From an uncultured Collinsella sp. (lineage in GTDB: Bacteria; Actinomycetota; Coriobacteriia; Coriobacteriales; Coriobacteriaceae), in assembly GCA_900751695.1 (NCBI GenBank), contig CAADSS010000109.1, positions 1 through 12,135 on the forward strand: a stretch of 12,135 nt of DNA, written 5' to 3'. Positions 1 through 8,127 of the stretch are shown here, piece after piece. Under the pieces are notes generated by a model. The model saw only the letters and a list, made by a program, of their open reading frames with translations. It was not told where the DNA came from and searched no databases. Both the position numbers and the translations under genes were made by a program. How positions within the stretch are numbered: the stretch's first letter is position 1; each line of letters starts with the position of its first letter.

Positions 1-109
1 GCCACGGTTGGATTAGACACTCACCATTGTCGGCCTAATCCGCGGTCTTTCATGCAGCAGGGGCTCTCAATGTTTTTATGTCCTGCTCATATCGTCTCTG
101 CCGACAGTG
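1..109. other. Left-edge intergenic stretch, no gene
   Basis: No credible coding frame is seen. Two weak inverted repeats are present. GGATTAG (10-16) faces CTAATCC (35-41) across an 18-base loop. CCATTGTCGGC (24-34) is matched in inverse orientation by GCCGACAGTGG (100-110) with one difference. Neither is followed by a T-run on either strand, so they are not clear terminators. They may be part of the repeat-rich 3' region of the HAD gene. Confidence 0.35.
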
Positions 110-147
110 GGGGACAGTCCTTGCAGCTTTTTGCGAAGAGTGTCCCC
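110..147. repeat. Imperfect hairpin with GGGGACA ends
   Basis: The 16-base arms 110-125 and 132-147 pair at 14 positions (one of them G-T) around a 6-base loop. The outer seven pairs are perfect: GGGGACA against TGTCCCC. There is no T-run after the hairpin on either strand, so an ordinary intrinsic terminator is unlikely. The GGGACA core recurs in the palindromes at 5090-5123 and 5154-5190, suggesting an interspersed intergenic repeat family. Confidence 0.6.
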
Positions 148-182
148 AACGACTAGTCGTTTAAGAACGTCCCCAATGACTA
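142..182. repeat. Tandem GTCCCCAAYGACTA repeat reaching the HAD stop
   Basis: Two 14-base units at 142-155 and 169-182 differ at one position, with a 27-base period. The first unit continues into a perfect 14-base palindrome, AACGACTAGTCGTT (148-161). The second unit contains the minus-strand TAG stop of the HAD gene (180-182). The repeat therefore abuts the end of the coding region and may have supplied its present stop. Confidence 0.6.
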
Positions 183-1022
183 AGCGAGGGCGGCCATGAT
201 GGTGCGGGCGACGCCGTCGTGGTCGTTGTCGTATTCGGTGATGGCGTCGGCGGCCTCGCGGTCTTCGGACTCGGCGTTGATCATGGCCATGCCGTGGCCC
301 GCTGCCTGTAGCATGGGGATGTCGTTGATGTTGTCGCCGAACGCCCAGGCGTCGGCGAGACGCTCGCCCAGGTGCTCGCATAGCCACGTGAGGGCCGTCC
401 CCTTGGTGGCGCCCTCACCCATGACCTCGATATTCATGGCGTACGAACGCGTGACCTCAATGCCTCCGAGCGTGTCGAGCTCTGCTGCGATGGCGTCGCG
501 ATCGGCCGGGTCGTGCCAGTACATGGCGATGCGTTCGAGCGTCTCGACCTCGTCGATCTTGCTGTCGATATCCATGTCGATCGGCGTTCGTGTGCGCTTG
601 AGTGAAGCCGCGATGTGGGGGTCACCGCCGCAGAACTCATCCAGACGCCCGTATAGCGAGCGGGGGAGGAAGCACTGCCCATCCGCGAAGATATCGAAGG
701 TCACATCGTGGCCGGCGGCAATGCGATGGATGCGGTGGGCAATGCCACGGTCGAGCGGACGGCTCAAGATGCACGTGGCGCGCGAGGCGTCGGTGGGCGT
801 ATCCTCGTCGAGCTGCCAGACGCTGGCGCCGTTGGCGCAGACCGCGTAGTGTACGGCGGGGTGGGCGAGGATGGGCTCAAAGATGCCTGACAGCGGGCGC
901 CCCGTGCAGGGCACAAACTCAATCCCACGTCGAGCGAGTTCGTCGAGCATTGCCCAGGTGGCGTCGCTCATCTGCTTATCACTCGTCAGCAGCGTTCCGT
1001 CCATATCGGAAAACACAATCAT
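180..1022 (-). CDS. Cof-type HAD-IIB family hydrolase
   Basis: This 280-residue protein is a haloacid dehalogenase-superfamily phosphatase of the Cof/HAD-IIB type, cytosolic and probably acting on phosphorylated sugars or cofactors; the substrate cannot be read from the sequence. All four HAD motifs are visible: DMDGTLL with nucleophile Asp6 and acid/base Asp8; CTGR with Thr40 (motif II); Lys207 in GATKG (motif III); and GDNIND at 229-234 (motif IV, Mg2+ ligands). The long insert between motifs II and III (about 45-195) is the C2 cap of this subfamily. Length is normal for the family. The ATG is preceded by a modest AAAGGG about ten bases upstream. A terminator separates it from the upstream citrate synthase gene, so it is probably transcribed separately, though no clear promoter was found in the 87-base gap. 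Its TAG stop lies in a tandem repeat. Confidence 0.93.
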   Translation of the reverse strand: MIVFSDMDGTLLTSDKQMSDATWAMLDELARRGIEFVPCTGRPLSGIFEPILAHPAVHYAVCANGASVWQLDEDTPTDASRATCILSRPLDRGIAHRIHRIAAGHDVTFDIFADGQCFLPRSLYGRLDEFCGGDPHIAASLKRTRTPIDMDIDSKIDEVETLERIAMYWHDPADRDAIAAELDTLGGIEVTRSYAMNIEVMGEGATKGTALTWLCEHLGERLADAWAFGDNINDIPMLQAAGHGMAMINAESEDREAADAITEYDNDHDGVARTIMAALA

Positions 1023-1045
1023 TTGATGCAGCCCTTTCTACTGGC

Positions 1046-1086
1046 ATAAAAAGCGTGGCCGAAGGCGGCGATGCCCTGGCCACGCT
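1046..1086 (-). terminator. Intrinsic terminator of citrate synthase gene
   Basis: Read on the minus strand, AGCGTGGCC (plus coordinates 1086-1078) pairs perfectly with GGCCACGCT (1060-1052) across a 17-base loop, followed by a run of five T (plus-strand AAAAA). It starts 24 bases after the citrate synthase stop and ends before the HAD gene. Confidence 0.85.
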
Positions 1087-1109
1087 CGGGTTCTATAACG
1101 GTCCGCGTC

Positions 1110-2528
1110 CTAGCGGTCGGCGAGTGGCTTGTACTCCAGCGGCTCGATCACCGGGCGGTAGGCGGGGCGGATGATGCGGTGCGCGCAGAAGAGCTCTTCC
1201 ATGCGGTGCGCCGACCAGCCTGCCATGCGGGCGACGGCGAACAGCGGCGTAAAGAGCGTCTCGGGCACGCCGAGCATCTTGTAGATAAAGCCCGTGTACA
1301 GGTCGATGTTGGCGCAGATGGGCTTGGTCATGCCGTGGTCGCGCATGACCTGGGGTGCCAGGCGCTCGATGCGCTCGATGAGTGCGAACTCTTCGCCCAA
1401 GTCCTTCTTGGCTGCCAGTGAGCGCGCGTAACGGCGGCAGACCTCGGCGCGCGGGTCGCTGAGCGTATAGACGGCGTGGCCCATGCCGTAGATGAGGCCG
1501 GTGCCGTCGAAGGCCTGCTTGTCGAGGATCTTGCCCAGGTAGGCTGCGACCTCGTCCTCGTCCTCCCAATTGGAGACATGCGCGCGGATGTCCTCGTGCA
1601 TGGAGACAACCTTGGCGTTGGCGCCACCGTGGCGCGGGCCCTTGAGTGAGCCGATAGCCGCGGCGTAGGCGGAATACGGGTCGGTGGCCGAGGAGGACAG
1701 CACGCGGCAGGCAAACGTGGAGTTGTTGCCGCCTCCGTGTTCGGCATGCAGCATGAGCATCACGTCGAGCAGCATGGCTTCGTCGCGGGTGAATGCCATG
1801 CCGCCGCGCAACACCTGCAGGATGGTCTCGGCGGTGGAGAGACCGGGTGTGGGGTGCGGTACATGAACCTCGGAGCCGCGGCGCTTGGCGACCGAGGCCA
1901 TATGCGCGAAGGCAGCGATGCGGGGGAGACGGGCGAGCATGGAGATGGCGACGTCGATTTCGTGCTCGGGCGTAATGGCGTCGGGCTCGGCGTCGAAGGC
2001 GTAGAGCAGCAGCACGGCGCGCTGAAGCACATTCATGATGCTCGACGACACCGTGGTCATGGGGAACTCTTTGACGTACTCATCGCTCAGGTGCCTAAAA
2101 GCGCCCAGACGTCCGCAAAAACCGTCGAGCTCCTCTTTGTTGGGCAGCGAGCCCGTGATGAGCAGGTAGGCGACCTCTTCGTAGCCATAGCGATTCTCGG
2201 CCTGGGCGTTGTTGACCAGGTCCTCGATGCTGTAGCCGCGCAGCGTAAGCTTGCCCTGGTCGGGCACGACTTTGCCGTCGACCTTGTTGTAGCCGTGCAC
2301 GTCCGAGATGCGGGTAAGGCCCGCGACCACGCCCGAGCCATCGGCATTGCGCAGGCCGCGCTTGACGTTATGCTCTACGAACAGGCCCTCGTCGTACGGG
2401 GCGGTCGGCAGGCCGTGGTAGAGGTTTTCGCTTTCGGGCGAAATCTGACGGCTCGCCTCGTAATCCAGAACCAGGCGGCTCAGGTGATCGTCGAAGCGGT
2501 AGTAGATTTTCTTGGCGTCGTAGGCCAT
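1110..2528 (-). CDS. Citrate synthase (citrate/2-methylcitrate synthase family)
   Basis: The product (472 residues) should condense acetyl-CoA with oxaloacetate to citrate in the cytosol. Catalytic residues are present: His264 in HAEHGGG, His300 in GPRHGG and Asp409 in NIDLYTG, corresponding to the His/His/Asp triad of known citrate synthases. His351 in GMGHAVY and Arg360 sit in the expected oxaloacetate-binding region. It is longer than the usual ~370-430 residues because of an N-terminal extension of about 50 residues. The start is supported by GGAGAGGAG close upstream. The gene lies 77 bases downstream of the ACT-domain gene with no T-run terminator between, so co-transcription is likely. 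In an anaerobe it probably feeds an incomplete TCA branch towards 2-oxoglutarate and glutamate (inference). A methylcitrate synthase role cannot be excluded; no prp genes are nearby. Confidence 0.95.
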   Translation of the reverse strand: MAYDAKKIYYRFDDHLSRLVLDYEASRQISPESENLYHGLPTAPYDEGLFVEHNVKRGLRNADGSGVVAGLTRISDVHGYNKVDGKVVPDQGKLTLRGYSIEDLVNNAQAENRYGYEEVAYLLITGSLPNKEELDGFCGRLGAFRHLSDEYVKEFPMTTVSSSIMNVLQRAVLLLYAFDAEPDAITPEHEIDVAISMLARLPRIAAFAHMASVAKRRGSEVHVPHPTPGLSTAETILQVLRGGMAFTRDEAMLLDVMLMLHAEHGGGNNSTFACRVLSSSATDPYSAYAAAIGSLKGPRHGGANAKVVSMHEDIRAHVSNWEDEDEVAAYLGKILDKQAFDGTGLIYGMGHAVYTLSDPRAEVCRRYARSLAAKKDLGEEFALIERIERLAPQVMRDHGMTKPICANIDLYTGFIYKMLGVPETLFTPLFAVARMAGWSAHRMEELFCAHRIIRPAYRPVIEPLEYKPLADR

Positions 2529-2605
2529 GCGCGCTCCTCTCCGGTCCGCTTTGGGGCCGCGCGCTTGGACGATATGACGTCAAGCTGCCCCGAGCGGCTT
2601 GTTCG

Positions 2606-2893
2606 CTACAGGCGGTACATAAAGTTAAAGACGTCCTCGCGCTGGATGGACACGTTGACGCCCGAAAGCTCGCCGGCCTCGGCCAGCGCCTTCTGCAGCT
2701 CGGCGAAGTCGAGCTTGGACTCGGCGGTGTCGGCCAGCATGGTCATGGTGAAGATGTCCTCGATAATGGACTGCGTGATGTCGCGGATGTCGACGTTGGC
2801 CTCGCCCAAAACGCGGGTGACGCCGGCGACGATGCCGGGGCGGTTCTTGCCAAGGACGGTGATGACGATGCGGGAGGACGAGATCTCGGCCAT
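2606..2893 (-). CDS. ACT domain-containing protein, UPF0237-like
   Basis: This 95-residue protein consists of a single ACT domain: a first beta strand (about 8-14), the loop GKNRPG (15-20) typical of ACT ligand-binding turns, a helix (20-31), then the rest of the beta-alpha-beta-beta-alpha-beta fold. There is no catalytic domain, so it is a free-standing small-molecule sensor or regulatory subunit, probably cytosolic; the ligand is unknown, with amino acids usual for the fold. Size and sequence resemble the UPF0237 family. The start has AAAGGG six bases upstream. It precedes citrate synthase on the same strand by 77 bases, probably in one transcript, which hints at a link to the citrate/glutamate branch (inference). 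In many bacteria this family is next to a UPF0210 gene; none is seen here. Confidence 0.88.
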   Translation of the reverse strand: MAEISSSRIVITVLGKNRPGIVAGVTRVLGEANVDIRDITQSIIEDIFTMTMLADTAESKLDFAELQKALAEAGELSGVNVSIQREDVFNFMYRL

Positions 2894-2940
2894 GGGAAAC
2901 CCTTTCGCGTGATTGCGGCGCGCGCGGGGCGCTCCGCTAC

Positions 2941-2963
2941 GGTACAGTGTTCATCATTGTACC
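2941..2963 (-). promoter_or_regulatory. Possible promoter/operator for the ACT gene
   Basis: GGTACA (2941-2946) and TGTACC (2958-2963) form a 6-base inverted repeat with an 11-base centre. On the minus strand TACAAT (2961-2956), a good -10 hexamer, overlaps the right arm about 60 bases before the ACT start. No convincing -35 lies 16-18 bases further upstream. The overlap of a -10 box with a palindrome is what an operator would look like, but no regulator is indicated. Confidence 0.35.
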
Positions 2964-3085
2964 TGTCTGGCGCAAAAAAGGCGCGCTCGCTGCGGCGTTA
3001 CATGCCTGCAACATGGGTGAAGGGGCGACAGGGTGCGTGTCCGCTGCGGTTGGCCACGCCGCGTTGCACAAAGACCGTGAACCTT

Positions 3086-3114
3086 TTGTGGGACGCGCGG
3101 CGCCGTGGTACCAT
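3086..3114 (+). promoter_or_regulatory. Probable rpmE promoter
   Basis: TTGTGG (3086-3091) and TACCAT (3109-3114) are spaced by 17 bases. The -10 is preceded by TGG, giving an extended -10 (TGn). It lies about 85 bases before the rpmE start, leaving a leader long enough for the two hairpins at 3128-3176. Confidence 0.5.
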
Positions 3115-3127
3115 ACCCAAGTTTGTT

Positions 3128-3176
3128 GTCTTGGTCGGAAACCAAGACGCCTTATGCGCTGATCGGTAACCAGCGC
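3128..3176 (+). promoter_or_regulatory. Structured rpmE leader: two hairpins
   Basis: Hairpin 1 pairs GTCTTGGT (3128-3135) with ACCAAGAC (3141-3148), eight perfect pairs around a 5-base loop. Hairpin 2 pairs GCGCTG (3156-3161) with CAGCGC (3171-3176) around nine bases. Their inner parts are alike (GGTCGGAAACC and GATCGGTAACC). They sit between the predicted promoter and the ribosome binding site AAGGAG (3186-3191). Leaders of L31 genes are proposed to be autoregulatory in several bacterial groups, so an L31-binding leader is plausible; this is inference from position and structure. Confidence 0.45.
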
Positions 3177-3198
3177 CTGACCAATAAGGAGTCCTACC

Positions 3199-3624
3199 AT
3201 GAAGCAGGGTATCCATCCCCAGTATGTCGAGTGCACGGTGACGTGCTCCTGCGGCAACACCTTCAAGACGCACGCTACCGTGTCCGAGATGAAGGTCGAG
3301 CTTTGCAACGAGTGCCACCCGTTCTACACCGGCCAGCAGAAGTTCGTCGACACCGGTGGACGCGTCCAGCGCTTCGCCGACAAGTTCGGTGGCGCCGCTG
3401 CCGCCCAGCTCAAGAAGGCCGAGGAGGCCAAGGCTGCCAAGGCCGCCAAGGCTGCTGAGGCCGAGGCCGCTCGCAAGGCTGCCGCTGAGGCTAAGGCTGC
3501 CGAGAAGGCTAAGCGTGCTGCTAAGTTTGCCGAGGAGGCTGCCAAGCAGGCCGCCGAGGCTCCCGCAGAGGCTCCCGTCGAGGAGGCCGCTGCCGAGGCC
3601 GAGACCACCGAGGCTGCTGAGTAA
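3199..3624 (+). CDS. rpmE: 50S ribosomal protein L31 (bL31), zinc-type, with long C-terminal tail
   Basis: Residues 1-66 are a complete bL31: start MKQGIHP, zinc ligands in CSC (Cys16, Cys18) and CNEC (Cys36, Cys39), and the family signature HPFYTG and GGRVQRFADKFG. The protein bridges the large-subunit central protuberance to the small-subunit head. The four cysteines mark the zinc-containing form, as opposed to the cysteine-free YkgM-type paralogue made in zinc shortage. bL31 normally has about 70 residues; here 75 more follow (67-141), nearly all Ala, Lys, Glu, Arg, Gln and, at the end, Pro and Thr. The tail is mixed-charge and helix-prone to about residue 118, then acidic. The start is set by AAGGAG seven bases upstream and by family alignment. 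It is monocistronic: own promoter before, strong terminator after. Confidence 0.96.
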   Translation: MKQGIHPQYVECTVTCSCGNTFKTHATVSEMKVELCNECHPFYTGQQKFVDTGGRVQRFADKFGGAAAAQLKKAEEAKAAKAAKAAEAEAARKAAAEAKAAEKAKRAAKFAEEAAKQAAEAPAEAPVEEAAAEAETTEAAE

Positions 3625-3661
3625 ATAGCTCGCCGCGGAATCACTCGCATTCATGGCATGA

Positions 3662-3702
3662 GGGCCGTGCATCCATTTGGGTGCGCGGCCCTTTTTCTTT
3701 TT
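3662..3702 (+). terminator. Intrinsic terminator of rpmE
   Basis: Thirteen base pairs (two of them G-T) join 3662-3674 with 3679-3691 around the loop ATTT, followed by a T-rich tract to 3702 interrupted once by C. The upper stem and loop are nearly identical to the hairpin in front of the YitT-family gene at 9403-9422. Confidence 0.93.
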
Positions 3703-3703
3703 A

Positions 3704-3731
3704 TTGGTGCAAACCAACCTGCCCCCATTGG
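3704..3731. repeat. Left half of a palindromic repeat split by the IS
   Basis: Starting with TTGGTGCAA, 3704-3726 is matched in inverse orientation by 5101-5123 at 20 of 23 positions. ATTGG (3727-3731) follows and recurs on the other side of the IS at 5090-5094. The two halves would form one long hairpin without the element. Confidence 0.55.
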
Positions 3732-3757
3732 GGGCTTATAGGACAAAATGTGTGTCC
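3732..3757 (+). repeat. Left terminal inverted repeat of the IS
   Basis: Twenty-six bases beginning GGGCTTATAGG are the exact reverse complement of 5062-5087; the next base on either side does not match. It is the end beyond the 3' end of the transposase gene. Confidence 0.92.
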
Positions 3758-3781
3758 CGATAGAACATCCGTTTCCATCCA

Positions 3782-4900
3782 TTAATCCAGCCAGAACGGG
3801 TACGGGTCCCTGTGGTGGAGGTCCTCCCACACTGCCCTGTCGCCCCACTCCGGCCCTCCGTCCTCGCGCGACGGCGAGGCGGAGTAGACGCTGAACAGGA
3901 AGTCGATGTCCGCGTCGGTCGGCATCGTGGCGAGCTTCTCGCGCGCCGTCCTCGCGTCCCCCGAGTGCGCGTGGCACCACCAGAACACCGCCTTCACGCG
4001 CTTGACCGACGTCAGCCCCCGGTGGTTGCGCAGGACGGCCCTCAGCTGCGAGTTCACCCCTCCCTCGATCATGTTGTTGGTCGACGGCAGCGGGCCGGCC
4101 TTGACCAGGGCGGGATCGAGGTAGGTGAACAGCGTCCCCGCCGACACCAGCGACGACAGCGACGAGCGCGCCCGCCTCAGCCTCTCGTGGGTGCAGGCCC
4201 TCCTGCCGTCCACCACGGTCCTGTCCTCCAGGAAGTCGGCCCAGAACCCGCACCAGTCGAGGTAGCGCTCGACCCAGAGCTCGGCCTGGTGCAGCGTCTC
4301 GATGCCCATGAGGTCGCGCGCGATGAGGTAGAGCTCGCGCCCCGCCTGGAGCTTCGGCCGCGTCGTCGTGTAGCGCTTGACCTGCGAGAAGGCGTGGAAG
4401 GTGCACCTCTGGACCCTGGTGCGCGGCCAGGTCTCGCGCACGGCCTTGGCGAACCCGCTCCCGCCGTCGGTGACGACCATCTCGGGCGCCGGGATCGGCG
4501 ACATGAGGGCCGACCACGCCCTCGAGTTCTCGGACCTGGCCATGTACCAGGAGACCACCCTCTCGCCGCTGCAGCATATGAGCACCACGAGGTCGCGCGC
4601 GACCCAGATCCCGTCGACGTGGAGCACGCGGTGCAGCTCGCCGTCGGGGACGGGCATGGGCCAGACCTCCCAGAACTCGGCCGTCCTGCGCCTGAAGGAC
4701 CGTCCGCCGCCCGGCATCGCCGCCTGGGAGTCCTTGGAGAGGAGCCACCCGAGGAACTCGTCCAGCCTTGCCGCCGTGTCGTCGTACCTCACCGTCGTCG
4801 ACGCGCCGCAGGCCGTGCACCTCCACCGCTGGGACCCCGATGAGGTCCTGCCGTTGCGCTTGGTCCGACCGCCGCAGTAGGGGCAATAAACGGCCTTCAT
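3782..4900 (-). CDS. IS1249-like (IS256 family) transposase
   Basis: This is an intact DDE transposase of 372 residues if started at the ATG at 4900. A GTG two codons earlier (4906) is possible, but GGAAGAGG lies five bases before the ATG and favours the shorter form. Numbering from the ATG, an N-terminal zinc ribbon has CPYC (Cys6, Cys9) and CTAC (Cys28, Cys31) and probably binds the ends. The likely catalytic triad is Asp96 in HVDGIW, Asp145 in VTDGGSG and Glu279 in NNMIEGG, with a Cys/His-containing stretch CTFHAFSQVKRY after the second Asp, as in IS256/IS1249 mutator-type enzymes. No frameshift or internal stop is seen, so the element may be active. Codon use is foreign: one 15-residue stretch has four AGG arginine codons. 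Confidence 0.9.
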   Translation of the reverse strand: MKAVYCPYCGGRTKRNGRTSSGSQRWRCTACGASTTVRYDDTAARLDEFLGWLLSKDSQAAMPGGGRSFRRRTAEFWEVWPMPVPDGELHRVLHVDGIWVARDLVVLICCSGERVVSWYMARSENSRAWSALMSPIPAPEMVVTDGGSGFAKAVRETWPRTRVQRCTFHAFSQVKRYTTTRPKLQAGRELYLIARDLMGIETLHQAELWVERYLDWCGFWADFLEDRTVVDGRRACTHERLRRARSSLSSLVSAGTLFTYLDPALVKAGPLPSTNNMIEGGVNSQLRAVLRNHRGLTSVKRVKAVFWWCHAHSGDARTAREKLATMPTDADIDFLFSVYSASPSREDGGPEWGDRAVWEDLHHRDPYPFWLD

Positions 4901-4971
4901 GGGCACCTCTTCCGAAAGGGTATTTAACGGTTCCGGAAAAGGTTATCTACCTGCGGGAACGATAGGCAACC

Positions 4972-4988
4972 GGACACACATTCTGTCC
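4972..4988 (-). repeat. Internal copy of the IS end sequence
   Basis: Seventeen bases match 5062-5078 of the right inverted repeat with a single difference, in the same orientation, 90 bases inside the end. It lies in the transposase upstream region, where binding of transposase could affect its own transcription. It may also be a relic of an older end. Confidence 0.6.
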
Positions 4989-5024
4989 GAGCGGTTAAAA
5001 GCGGGCACGGAATTTAAACGGCTG

Positions 5025-5055
5025 AAAAAGGGGCATCGACCTGCGCCGATGCCCC
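5025..5055 (-). terminator. Inward-facing terminator at the IS right end
   Basis: GGGGCATCG (5030-5038) pairs perfectly with CGATGCCCC (5047-5055) around an 8-base loop; on the minus strand the stem is followed by five T (plus-strand AAAAA, 5025-5029). It would stop transcripts entering from outside before they reach the transposase gene, a protective device known from other insertion sequences. Confidence 0.75.
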
Positions 5056-5061
5056 CAACGT

Positions 5062-5087
5062 GGACACACATTTTGTCCTATAAGCCC
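5062..5087 (-). repeat. Right terminal inverted repeat of the IS
   Basis: Exact reverse complement of 3732-3757 over 26 bases. This is the end upstream of the transposase gene. Confidence 0.92.
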
Positions 5088-5089
5088 AG

Positions 5090-5123
5090 ATTGGTGCGAA
5101 GGGGACAGGTTTGCTTGCACCAA
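5090..5123. repeat. Right half of the palindromic repeat split by the IS
   Basis: TTGGTGC (5091-5097) and GCACCAA (5117-5123) form a small hairpin by themselves, with GGGGACAGG in the loop. The stretch 5101-5123 is also the inverted counterpart of 3704-3726 (20 of 23). It resembles the GGGGACA repeat at 110-147 and the hairpin at 5154-5190. Confidence 0.55.
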
Positions 5124-5153
5124 ATGGCAGAGAGGCGGCGTTTGGCCAGATAA

Positions 5154-5190
5154 AACCTGCCAAAATTAACCTGTCCCATTGTGGCAGGTT
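5154..5190. repeat. Inverted repeat AACCTGCCA / TGGCAGGTT
   Basis: Nine perfect pairs (5154-5162 with 5182-5190) enclose a 19-base loop that contains ACCTGTCCC, a variant of the CCTGTCCCC core of the adjacent repeat. No T-run follows in either direction. It lies upstream of the putative secA promoter and could be an intergenic repeat or a regulatory site. Confidence 0.5.
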
Positions 5191-5252
5191 GGTCGTAGTT
5201 ATTACGTGGCGGTCGAGGTCGACTGTATAGGCCGCGCCTTGTTTGGCTAAAG

Positions 5253-5258
5253 TACAAT
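5253..5258 (+). promoter_or_regulatory. Possible -10 box of the secA promoter
   Basis: TACAAT lies 61 bases before the secA start in an AT-richer patch. No -35 of normal spacing is evident; TTGTTT at 5239-5244 is only eight bases away. The same hexamer occurs in front of the ACT gene. The position is right of the IS, so the promoter would be intact after the insertion. Confidence 0.35.
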
Positions 5259-5319
5259 CATCTGTGTTTAACTCGCCCGCAGCTGCACGGCGTGGGCGAT
5301 GGCCAAAAAGGAAAACCAC

Positions 5320-8126
<2,807 letters not shown>

Positions 8127-8127
<1 letters not shown>

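Larger units (their letters stand above)
2894..3198. other. Divergent intergenic region between ACT gene and rpmE
   Basis: This 305-base stretch separates the leftward ACT-citrate synthase unit from rightward rpmE. It holds a minus-strand -10-like box inside an inverted repeat (2941-2963), a GC-rich middle (about 2965-3080) with no gene or RNA that I recognise, a plausible rpmE promoter (3086-3114) and a structured rpmE leader (3128-3176). Short frames here overlap promoters and have no protein character. Confidence 0.6.
3732..5087 (-). mobile_element. Complete insertion sequence, IS256 family (IS1249-like)
   Basis: The 1356-base element is bounded by perfect 26-base inverted repeats and carries one intact transposase on the minus strand. 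Transposase type and element size resemble IS1249 of corynebacteria, grouped with the IS256 family. There is no exact long target duplication: the best candidate is ATTGG (3727-3731 and 5090-5094), with two extra bases AG at the right edge, so the exact end is uncertain by about two bases. Arginine codons in the element are often AGG, unlike the host genes, which supports recent transfer. It lies between the rpmE terminator and the secA promoter and interrupts no gene. Confidence 0.88.

Noticed and set aside
1737..2912. Long plus-strand frame (391 codons) opposite citrate synthase and the ACT gene
   Set aside because: It mirrors two well-recognised genes; such frames arise from the strong third-position GC bias. 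Its translation is low-complexity and matches no family I know.
3651..4886. Minus-strand frame of 411 codons overlapping the transposase
   Set aside because: It is the Arg/Pro-rich alternative frame of the transposase gene and runs through the IS end and the rpmE terminator; the other frame has the DDE triad and zinc ribbon.
3727..5095. A perfect 8-9 base target duplication around the IS
   Set aside because: Flanks 3724-3731 and 5088-5095 do not match as required. Only ATTGG recurs, offset by two bases at the right, so a duplication cannot be claimed firmly.
5299..5319. Upstream ATG giving secA seven extra residues
   Set aside because: No ribosome binding site precedes 5299, and AAGGA lies between it and the ATG at 5320, at ideal spacing for the latter.
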